A DNA stretch of 64,000 nt from NCBI GenBank assembly GCA_030765065.1, contig CM060975.1:104614094-104678093 (forward strand), in the 5' to 3' direction. The notes beneath the pieces were generated by a model. It was not told where the DNA came from, did not search any database, and saw only the letters and a list, made by a program, of their open reading frames with translations. The translations under genes were made by a program, and so were the position numbers. This stretch comes from Deroplatys truncata. Taxonomy: Eukaryota; Arthropoda; Insecta; Mantodea; Mantidae. Below are positions 9,873 to 21,800 of the stretch, in pieces (within the stretch, counting starts at the first letter, position 1; each line of letters opens with the position of its first letter).

Positions 9873-12800
9873 CTAGACACAAACATACACACATGCTCGC
9901 TGAGATCGCTACAGTGCTAGAGATGAATTACTAAGCACTGCTATTATACAATTTCAACTTTGCTACTATTTCATACACTACACAAGCACTTCTCTGCAGG
10001 ATAAGATTGAATGGCATCACTATTTGTATCACGGCAAATGTAAAAAACAATAAGACCACAAAACATTCCTGGTTAATACAGTTTTTCTTGAAATAGTAAC
10101 CATCAAACTCTATGCTCTTGAAACAACTGTCTTCTCATTATGGAGGACATAAAGGAATTCATCTAAACTAAAAGGCTAATGTTGTATTATAAAAAAACAA
10201 TTTTATAGACTAATTATTCTGTCTTTAGTTAACAGTCCTTTAAAGTTAATAGACCATTGCAGGGGGAACATTTTAACATTTCAATAACTACTGTTTCTTG
10301 AGGCACTGTACATGTAAACCATATAGTACTATATTTATGACCTACATTTATTTTAGAAAGTGGAACATTTATAATTGATTAAAATGGAAAGGACAGAGAT
10401 ATGGAAATAAGCATTCTTTGGAAATAAATTTGATTTCATTGCAGAACATAACAATACTGCTCAAAATAAAGCTATATATATATATAGTTACTAAACTAAG
10501 CGTATATTAACTTTAATGTCCATCAAAATTCTGGTACACATTTTATTTCATGTATTTTTTTAAGCTGTTTGCATATATCAGTGGCATATATTCGTGCTGC
10601 TTAGCATATATCATATAAAATGGCTATGAAAAGTACTAATGCATCCCTAAAGTGGCAGTGCTCAGATACACTAATTGGTTAATTTAACCCATGGAAATGT
10701 CCGTAAGTATTCTCTCCTAAAAAAATTAATATTCTATTTTGAAAATATTGAGAAAAAAACTGAAAAAAAAAACCTAACTACTCTGTGGAAAAGGAGCAGG
10801 GTCCTTTAGACACCAGTTGGATACTCAGGCAATGTTTGATACATATACAGAATAAACTCATATCTTCATCACAAGATTCCGTAATGAATAATGCAATTTC
10901 ATACATTGCAGCTGAATCTCAAGTTAATTGCAGTAACTTTTTACATCCGCTCCTGGTAGAATCCAACAATAATATATTAGCAAAATTCCTTAGATTATGC
11001 AATGTAAGTTAGTGAATTTAGTAGTTAGTTATGATTTTCGACTTGTAAGGATGCTTAATTAAACCCATATGAGGTGTACATTGTTCTTGCAATGCAAGTT
11101 TAATGTCTTAGGTGCATTTACAGGACATCATCATTACCTAAAGATTAACCTAGGGTGCAATCCACAAAGGTCTTAAAATACTTGTAGAATTTCAAGTCAG
11201 ATTAGAATCATATGATAAGATCTTGCTTTTTTGTCCTATGCATAACTAATGTCTTCTGGAGAACTGGTGGCTCAAGATAATACAATTCAGAGACAGCAAG
11301 TTAAATTTTTGTTTTGTTTTTATTACATTTGCAGGAATAATATCCTTATTGTGCATTCATTTGCAATTGTTAATATATATACACATACATATTATGTTCA
11401 TTTCTAAAAATGAAACAGGATAGATACCCACAAGCAATGTTAATACAGTAAAACCAGCCTTCAACAGACCTTCAACAGATTTAAACAGAAATCTGTCTTA
11501 AATGGGTCCCATGAATTTTGGGGTGAAATACATGCTTAATTCCCTTTATTAAATAGAAACTGTCTTACCGGACAACGGAAATCAAAGTATGCCGTTTAAC
11601 GGAAACTTTTCAGTTCCGGAATGTAGAGTTTAAAAAATTTTCAGTCACCCTGTGAAAGTCTGCTCTAAGTACGTGATATTTAAGTTGGAACATGACCAGT
11701 TTGCTGTTACGTGACCAATCTAGAAGGGGATGCACTAATGACAGTCCGAATAGTGAGAAGCTTGTCATGCTCATCCTTCACTGCAAAGCTAACAGTAAGC
11801 ACGGCTGATTGTCTTTTATTGTTGTCTCTTACCTTTCCATTTCCTGCTCTAATGACCTGTCAGACAGCATAGAATACAGCTCTTAACAGTACACCTCTAA
11901 ACTTACATAGGTGATGATTTAGTTCAGCAGTAGTCATCATGGCTTCAAAAACAAGACTTGTGCTAGATCTTAACATGAGAGTGAAAGTGATTCATGCAAG
12001 TGAACATGATAAAGATCACGAAGGTGTTCAACGTAGGCAAAACTCAAGTTTACAAGATTCTAAAGAAGGAAACAGAAATTCTGAAGCGGTGGGAAAATTG
12101 TGTCTAATGGAAAAATAAAGAGAGAACTTAAGAAAACTGAAAACCAGGACATTAATGAAATAGTGTGGAAGTGGTTCGTTAGTGTTAGGGCAAAAAATCA
12201 CCGCATATCGGGGCCTATGTTACAGGAATATGCTAAAAAGGCAGCTGAAAAACTGGGTAAGATGAATTCAAAGCATCTAATGGATGGTTGGAGAGTTTCT
12301 GCAAAAGATATCATATAGTTTTTGACAAACTTTGTGGTGAATCGAATGATGTTAATATTGAAACCATCGCTGATTGCGTTGCTAAACTATCTTCAATAAT
12401 CAAAGGATACGAACCTGAAAACATAGCAAATGAGACAGGGCTACTCTTCCGCACGTTACTGAATAAATCATTGTGTTTAAAATGTGAGAAATGTTCGGAA
12501 GGAAAACTGTCTAAGGAGAAATTGACTGTTTTCTTATGTGGTTTCATGTCAGGTGAAAGATGCTCTCAAAAGTTTAAAGGAACTGCAGCAATTCAACGTA
12601 TGGCAAAATGACTCATGTATGTTTGGTGTGATTTCTCAGGCTAAAGTGTTTGTGGAAAGCGAGCAGTTAAGCAGCAATGTATGCTGAAAACTCTCCTTGA
12701 CTACTGGAAAAATAAACGAATCATGTATACAGATATTTTTCGTTCATTAAAGTTTTGAGGTGTATTATATTGCAGCAAAAATATATAAATACACAACTGA

Positions 12801-15800
12801 ATAAGGTACATACATTTTTTTTATCTCAGTCTGTCCATTTATGAATGTTTATGGTTTAATTTTGTTAACAGTCTAAGCCTACCTTCGTTAAATGGCAACC
12901 TATCTTTAACAGAAATGTTCAAGAGCCTCGTTCAATTCCGTTAAAGATGGGTTTTACTGTATATTAAAAATAAAGTTTCTACAGTAAAGCTTCAAACTGT
13001 CATTCCTTATGGGGAAAAGATGAAAAATTGTAAGAAATCATAAAAATAATTGTTCATATTACTGACTAAGCTTGAACAATCACATTCTTATGATAAACTT
13101 TCATTTAAAAGAATCACAAAAAGCGCAAAATTTTAATTGCAACCACTCTGGGTTTTTATGGCAGCAGTACTGTCATAATACAATATAATTGTAGTGAGCT
13201 GTTGAAACTAAGACTACAGCTGATCCAAAGCATTCATACAAATTTGCATCAAGTTCATAACCATAACATATCTAATCTTGAATTGTTACAAAGAATACCG
13301 AGCAAAATGAGAATTCCTTTAGAAAAAAGCTTGTTGTATTGTACATATGGGAAAACGACAATAAGATAATGAAATATCAATGATTAATATGCTAAAACAA
13401 AATATTAAGGATTACCTACCAGAAAGAAAAGAATACAATTTATACACGATATGAGGGTAACAAAATGATTAGTTTTAAAAAATTTAAATGATTTTATTTT
13501 TTGTTCAAAATATTCTCCTTTAACATTGATGAGACAAGTCCTTAAAGCAATGATGCCACTCTACCTTAGAAACCAGTTTTTTATAATGTTCCACTGCATC
13601 ATCCGCTTCACGAAAAAGTGCTTCCAAGCATTTTATCTTCAATTTTTGGAAACAGAAAGAAATCACAAGGTGCTAGGTCCAGGCTGTATGATGGGGATCC
13701 ATGGTGCTGACCTTTATGGCATCTAGATACTCAGTTGTTCAGCTTGCTGTACGCAATAATGTGTTGTCATGATGTAACATTACTTTCCCTTTTGAACTTT
13801 TTTCACAAACCTTTTAAAAAATTTGCATACCAATCGGCAGCAATGGTACGTCTATCTTCTAATCTATAGTAGCAATATGGTCCATCTTCGAAAAAACAAC
13901 TAGCAACTATCTTCTTAACAACACTGCAAATTCGTCAAAGAGTTTTGTAGGCTTAGGTTCTGTTCAAAAGAATCATTGAGGTGATTGACTTTTCTTTTCA
14001 GGATCATAACAATAAATCCAAGATTCATCACCAGCAACAAAATTCCAAACCAAACTTGAGTGCTCCTTGGAATTTCTCCAGTGTTGTTGTTTTTGTTCGG
14101 GAGTCAGTTTATGTGCAATCTATCGACAACAGTTTTCTCATGTCTAACTGTTGATGTAAAATGTTTTGGATTTGACTCGTACCATGAGTCCCTCATGAAT
14201 CCAGGTCTTGTCTAAATAGCACACCTTCCAGGTTTTTTCGGAGTTCTTTTATTTTATGGAGAAAATCCCTCCATCATAAAATAATGGTAGTAACACTCTT
14301 TCTTTTTCTGATCACAAACTCAAAACCCATTTCTGGCAGCAGCTTGTAGAGGTTGATTGCTTTAAATCTGCAAGGTTAGCATCAGAGTCAACTGCAAAAA
14401 GCACTCTATTTAAGGTGGGGAGTTCATTATTAACAAAGAACTATTGACTAATTTTGAAGATTTACAAGCTAGTAACAGTGATGTGCCATAATTTAAAATA
14501 AAGAGAGTTGAGGGTTGTTACACTACATCACTAAAATATTCTTACTTGAATGCGTTTCGGGAGACGGCTTGTTCCCATCGTCAGCATGTTCTCAACTGAT
14601 TTTTCCGGTCATTGTCTGGGGGATGTGTGTGGCTAGTGGTGTTCCCTGGTGCTGGGCTGATGAACCTCCAAAGGCTGCTGGGTGGCAGCAGTTCGAAATT
14701 CATTAGGTGATTCCTGTGTTTAACAATATGTATTTTTTCCCAGATGTCCAATTCATTGCTGCTGTTGATCGGTTTTAAGAGTTTTATGTTCGGAGTGATA
14801 TCATGCTTTGAAGACCAGAAATGATGTGCTATTGCTGATTTATCTGGCTGCTTTTGATAAATGCATCTCATATGCTCTTTAAGTCTTATTTCAAGATTTC
14901 TTTTGGTTCTTCCTATGTATACCAGGTTACATTCATTACAATCAATTTGATATATACCAGCTGATTTATCGTTGGGGATAGGATCTTTTGTTCTGTTGCA
15001 TAGTAGTTTCTGTATGTTGTGGTTATTCTGTGGAGACAGAGTGATGTATTTCTTGAAAATCCTTTGAAATTTATGATGTGTCCAAGGGTGATAAGTGAAT
15101 TTTCTATATGCTTGTGGTTTTTGTTGTCTGAGTAACATAGTCATTTGTTGGATGTATTTCTGTCTTTCAAACCTTTTTATCTTCTTATCTATTGTTTTTT
15201 TCTGGTATCCATTCATAGTGGCTATGTTGATAATGTGTTGGTATTCTTTCTGGTATTCCTCTTTCTCCATTGGTATATGTACTAACCTGTTTGTAATACT
15301 ATTTAAAATTGCATGTTTGTGGCTTGTAGGATTGTAGCTATTGTTTTTAATATAATTTTCTGTGTGCATTGGTTTTCTGTAAATGCCGAATGTTAGTTTG
15401 TTGTGTGCATTATTTCTGATGATCCTGATGTCTAGGTAAGGTAATTGGCCATTTTCTTCTTTTTCTATTGTGAATTTAATAGATCTTTTATGTAAATTCA
15501 ATAATTTCAAAGTTCTGAAAGTTTTTTTGGAACAATAGCAAAAATATCATCTACATACCTATACCAGGTTTTGAATAGATGTGGGAAAGATTTAGTAATA
15601 TGGCATTCAAAATGGTTTGAAAAGGTTTGAAAGACAGAAATACATCCAACAAATGACTACGTTACTCAGACAACTAAAACCTCAGGCATATAGAAAATTC
15701 ACTTATCACCCTTGGACACATCATAAATTTCAAAGGATTTTCAAGAAATACAACATCACCCTGTCTCCACAGAATAACCACAATATACAGAAACTACTAT

Positions 15801-18800
15801 GCAACAGAACAAAAGATCCTATCCCCAACGATAAATCAGCTGGTTTATATCAAATTGATTGTAATGAATGTAACCTGGTATATATAGGAAGAACAAAAAG
15901 AAATGTACTTAAAGAGCACATGAGATGCATTTACCAAAAGCAGCTAGATAAATCAGCAGTAGCACATCATTTCTGGTCTTCAAAGCATGATATCACTCCG
16001 AACATAAAACTCTTAAAACCGATCAACAGCAGCAATGAATTGGACATCTGGGGAAAAATACATATTGTCAAACACAGGAATCACCTAATGAATTTCGAAC
16101 CGCCGCCACCCAGCAGCCTTTGGAGGTTCATCAGCCCAGCACCAGGGAACACCACTAGCCACACACATCCCCCAGACAATGACCGGAAAAATCAGTTGAG
16201 AACATGCTGACGATGGGAACAAGCCGTCTCCCGAAACGCGTTCAAGTAAGAATATTTTAGTGATGTAGTGTAACAACCCTCAACTCTCTTTATTTTAAAA
16301 ACAAAAAACTAATAAACCTTATGGTGGATTGCCGACCTCACAAAATCATCATACACAACATCCAGCACTTGCCTGGTGTGCAGCATCTTCTTGCCAGGAG
16401 TCAGCAACTTCTCCAGCTGTGGACTTTTCTTTATGTGCAATAAAATGCTTGAAATTATCACTATGGTAAACTCAGATGTTAATTTCACCACTTCATTGAC
16501 AACAAATTCTGGTTATTTCTCACAGAACTTATTAAACACAAAGAGTATCATTGTCTTTTCACCACTTTGTAGCAGTTTTCCGAGCTTATGTTTCATAATA
16601 CTTACTTGTTTCACCATATTATTTGCATAATGAGTGTTACCCATCAAGGTATGCCCTCCCTCAGCTGCCACAAAATCCCAGTTGTGCATGCTGTATGAAT
16701 TATTCTAGTCAGACATTCAATACACTGTGTGATCTTACAGTTGAACTAGGCTTAGTACTCAATATTTTCTACTTTAGGGAAAACAAAATGAACTTTCGGA
16801 CTTCAGCTATGATATTTTTCAATGGACTACATAGAGGGCAGAATCATCACACAAGCCATGAAGAAGGTGCACTGTGGCCAAAATTTATGTGATTTTTGTT
16901 TATGTCCTACTTTGATCTCCTAATGGACAAAGTACAGATAATCTCGACACTGGAATCAATTGAAAAATCAATTTTGGCTATATTAACATTGGATCTGAAA
17001 GGATTACAGAATTCAAAGACAAGCATTTTCAACATCAATTCCCGTATATTACATGCATGTAATGTACCTTGAGCAGAAGTTACCCACAAAACTTTCACAG
17101 AGACACACACACTGTTTAGCATTGAAAAACATACAGAATACACAAAGGCCATGGAAGTATTCATATAATTTAGTATTTAAACATTTATGAGCATTGTGCT
17201 TTTTCAAGAACATATCTATTTCACATTTTATGATGCTCAGACTAATAAATGAAAAGATCTAAGAATGCACTAATTGAGCATTTATTGTTAAAAGATACAA
17301 TTACTTACCGGGTTCATCTCCAGATTGTGTTTGTGTTCCCTCTGTATCATCAGGTCTATCATCAGGTCTATGAGTAACATCAGGTATAATCAATGGGTCT
17401 TGTTCGGAAGGTGCCACCCCAGGCATCTGTTGGTCCATGGGTCGGTTCTCAGCATCCACACCCATAACATCTTGGCGTGGCCACTTGCCCCCGGAACCTA
17501 TAACAAATGTAAACATTTCTATTAACTACTCAGCATCCACAATACAACAGAATTAAAGCTACACCTTTCCCATTTAATGCTTATTGTTCCAGTTCATGTT
17601 TTGTATAGTTTGCTTTACCCTAATCATCAATTCTTAGGCAAGTTATTCGACACATGACAAGTGTTCTTAATCTCATATTAACCTGCCTGTTCAAATACAA
17701 AGTGACGGTTAGATGTGAAATGTATAAACAGTGTTTGAAATAAATATATAAGCAGGGCCCGGATTTTGATGACATGTGATTTTTTTTCCCTTATACATTG
17801 CTCTTAAGTATTAATATCCTGAACACGAATCTCTGGTTATAAAAATGTTAATTTTTTGGGGGTATTTTTTCATCATATTTACTGTTTTTGAAGTTTTATG
17901 TCTTTTTTTTTAATTTTTACATCATTTTTTGGCATTTTACTTCCTTTTCTTTCTTTTTTGCAAGAAATTATATTAACTAAAATTATTAAACTATTTAACA
18001 TTTATTTTAATCTAATGAAATAAATGGAAATATGATCAGTGAGTCGACAATGTACATGTTGAGAGCGGTTTCTTACCTATACTGTACATATTGTTGTTGC
18101 AGCAAGCAATTCTCCTATTTCCAATGGGCCTGTGGTAATAAACGAAAAACAAAAAATAAATAAACGAAACAAAAAAAAAACGAAAGGGTAAAAAGAGCAA
18201 GTAAAAAGGCCACTCGACAATGTGCAAGTTGAAAGGCAAGCATTTGATCCATTATTTTCATTGTCACAGATTTCGTTATTAACAGATTTTCTGAGAGGAA
18301 AGTTTGGTGTTCAGTTTTTGTAGTTTCATTCAGCCATGCCTAATATAAACCCATTTAAATCTTATCATTTAAGACAGATTGTACCTGAATTTAGAGATGA
18401 AGTTTTGTCTATGGACGGTGGAAGTATTATGTAAGGTATTCGAAACCAAGGTATCAGCCAAAAGAAAATTCACTGTTCAACAACATGTGGGTCATGATAA
18501 GCATATATGGGCAGTGCAACTTGCAAGTAAGAAGAAATCCATGCAACGTTTACTGCAAAAAAGTGTATCCATGAATTAGAATAAATCGTCAGATTTTTAC
18601 AGACTTTTGTAAAACTTTAGTTTCTGCAAACATCCCATTTTGGACACTGAACAAAGCTAAATTGAAGAGTTTTCTAGAATAGATTTCAGATGCCAGACGA
18701 ATCAACTTTTCGGAAGAACTATCTGTCACAATGTTACTACAACACTATTAGCAAGATACATGGGTAGAAGATTTTTGTATCCATTGACAAAATAAGTGAT

Positions 18801-21800
18801 GTACAAAATCGTTACATGGCTAATGTAATCACTGGTATATGGATACCTACGGACCTGGTGAAGTGTTTCTGTTTAATGAGGTATTACAAAACTGTTAATC
18901 ATGCCACAATTTGTAGACTCTTTGAAAAATTATGTTTTTGTTATGGCCTGAGAGTACCAGAAATGATGACATCTTGCTTTCTGTGACTGATGCAGCGCTA
19001 TCCACTGCGAAAGCAGGAAAGTCAATACAAACTTTTGATCCAAAAATGGTGCACATTACTTGCTTAGCACGCATTTGGTGCTCAAGGAAGTTAGAACTCA
19101 TTTTTCTCAAGTGGATTGCCTAGTGTCAAAGACGAAGAAAATTTCTGTCACAGCTCCCTCTTGTAAACTGCTCTTCAAGTCCATTCTTCTTATTTATTTG
19201 GATGCTCTTTAACTGCTGTGGTCCTTAGCATCCCATTCACATTGGACATGAGAGATGGTAATTTTGCCGAGGCTTCTTTATCAGGCTTGAGGTTCTTTTA
19301 CGTGCCATAAATCTAAGACACGGGACTGTTGGCTTTACTTCTCTTCCAAAGGAAGCCATGCTAAGGATTTTTACACCCAATAAAAATCCATCTCTCTCCA
19401 CCGGGTTTGAACCTGTGACCTCGGGAACTAGAGAGTAGCATAGTAACCACTGCACCACAGAGGACGATACTTCAAATCCATGGCTCCCAGTGTTCCACTC
19501 CCACCAGAACCTGTCATCACCCGATGGGGCACCTGGATAGATCAGGAATTTATTATTGCGATTATTTCCAGATGGTGAAACCTGTTATCAAAACACTGAA
19601 TCCTGACGATGCTACTGCAATTGATATGGCTAAAAGACTATTTTCAAAAAGTGAAATTGAAGGACAGTTAGCCTTCATAGAGGCAAATTTCACTAGCTTA
19701 ATACAAGGAATCACACATGTACAGGAGAAAGTTGCAAGTCTGGAAAGTTCTCTAACTCAGTTAACAAAATTGCATCTGATTTGAAAAGTGTAAGGGCCAG
19801 AAGTTGGAAAAAGGGTATCTAAGAAAAGTGGAAACTGTTCTTGATAAAAACTCTTGGATACAAAACTTTGTGGCGCATTTCTCAAGTGCTAGCCAGTGAA
19901 ACATTTGATACTTCCTGCATTGAAGAAGATCTCACTGCCAGTGATTTAGCATATTTCCAGTATGCTCCAGTTGCATCAGCAGATGTGAAAAAGAGTTTCT
20001 TACAGTACAAAAATGTGCTTTCCAACAACAGGCATTTTCTAACTTTCGAGAACCTGTTGGTTACCTACTGCAAAAATGCTGAATAAGATGAGATTTGTTT
20101 ATACATTCATCTTCCTAGAACATACAAATTCGCAGGTTTAAATTAATTTTTAATTTCAGTTGTAACATTACAGAAGTAAGAATTGTACTGTACTCTCATG
20201 CTCCAAAATGAAGACAAAATTATTTTGAAGTCATTTGTCAGATCATTTTATTGATCATTTTTTAAATATTTTTAGGTCATGAAAATCCAGGCCCTGGTAA
20301 TAAGGAATCTAGTTCCAATAATCACATGCAAACCATGAACTGCAGTATGTACTTTCTCATACAGCATCTCATCATCATTGAATTGCAATTAAGTTAAAAC
20401 TATAAATAATTTTAACAATCTTTATAAAATTACAATTAAACCTACCTTCAAATTATAATTCAATAACAATCCAAAGTAAATAAAATTTAACAACATTAGA
20501 TTCTCTCTTGCTTACTTAGAATAAATAGAGGAAGTATTGCATTCCACCCAAAAATTTGATACAAGATTTCACCAGAAATACAAGTTCTGAGACTCCCTGA
20601 ATCCAAAAGAAGCATTTTCTAGAAAAAGGCCTATGAACAACATAATTCAAAACCAAAAAGTTAAATAAATACCAAACTTGGTATTTAAGTTCAGTGTCTT
20701 CCAAAGATGCGACATAAAAATTTTCAAGAAAATTCCCCACCCCCAAGCAACCTTTGCATGGAAAAATTTTTGAAACTTTTGATTTTCAGAAAAATGGCTT
20801 TAACGGTTTTTACTCAAATACCATATATTAAAAATATTTACATGACAAATAAAATGCATATTGAATTTTCTACAAATAGCATGTGAAGTCCTCTTTATTC
20901 TGAATGACTTTATATAATTGGTAAACCAAAAGAGATACACAACATCTTACCACATAAAAAATGTAGATCTTGTTAAAGCATACAATTTGTCAAATTTTTT
21001 GTGGCATTAACCATTTTCAAGATACTCTTTGTTATTTATTTGAATTTTCAAACACTTACACTTTTTACAAGTGATAAGTGACAATTTTTTCCCTCATGAT
21101 CATGCACAGAGCATGGAACTTCTCATGGTCATGCACAGAGCATGGAACTTCAATGCCATCATATAATGATCCACTTATTTTCTTTCTTCTGCTTTAGTCT
21201 ACTACGAGGGTCACTCCAAAAGTTTTGAGAATGGATGCAATAAAATATTAACAACTTAGATTTGATCATTGCATCTTTACAAAATACTCTCCACACCATT
21301 CTATACACTGCTTTCAAACCATTTTTCAAATGGTAAACACCATTCTTCTTTGGAGAGAGTGCAAATACATTCTTCGTAAGCAGCTACTGTGGCTTCAGGT
21401 GACTCAAATTGTTGACCTCAAATTTTTTACTTTCTCTACTACGTATAGTAAGTAGGGGAAGTATTGTATTCCACCCAAAAATTCAATACTGATATTTCAC
21501 CAGAAATATATGTTTTGAGACCCCCTGAATCCAAAAAGGCATTTTTGGAAATGTGTGTGTGTGCGTGTGCCTGTGAGAGAGAGAACAGCATACCTCAGAA
21601 ACGAACAGTCGGATAAACACCAAACTTGGTATTCAGATTCAGGATCTTCCAGAGATGCGACCCGAAGGTTTTCAAGAAAATCCCCCCACCCCAGATTACC
21701 CTTTACATGGAACACTTTTCGAAAATTTAATTTTCTCAAAAATGGCTCTAATGATTTTGATTAAAATATCATATGTTTAAGATATTTTCATGACAAATGA

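Larger units (their letters stand above)
14444..16299 (-). mobile_element. Penelope-like retroelement, head-to-head inverted double copy
   Basis: Two PLE 3' portions face away from each other. The minus copy (about 14500-15610) has the tail of the RT domain (frameshifted YVDDIFAIVPKK region near 15530-15590) and a 309-residue ORF (15510-14581) ending in a GIY-YIG endonuclease: SAGIYQIDCNECNLVYIGRT, then HHFWSSKHDITPNIKLLKPI. The plus copy (about 15615-16290) has the endonuclease ORF 15617-16210. Both outer ends share AGAGAGTTGAGGGTTGTTAC. Imperfect 12-bp flanking duplications are AACAAAGAACTA (14432-14443) and AACAAAAAACTA (16300-16311). The roughly 690-bp arms could form a hairpin. Confidence 0.9.
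14226..16615 (-). pseudogene. Decayed transposase-like gene split by a Penelope-like insertion
   Basis: Read on the minus strand. 16610-16312 gives LLQSGEKTMILFVFNKFCEK, EKLLTPGKKMLHTRQVLDVVYDDFV and IHHKVY. After removing the insertion at 14444-16299, the frame continues with FVNNELPTLNRVL, VDSDANLADLK, a kinship of MGFEFV(I)RKRKS and a YLDKTWIHEG block near 14250. This order matches an arthropod-repetitive transposase family with a YLDETW-type catalytic motif that I know only from memory. Numerous frameshifts. Its far end fuses with the mariner-like remnant. Confidence 0.5.
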
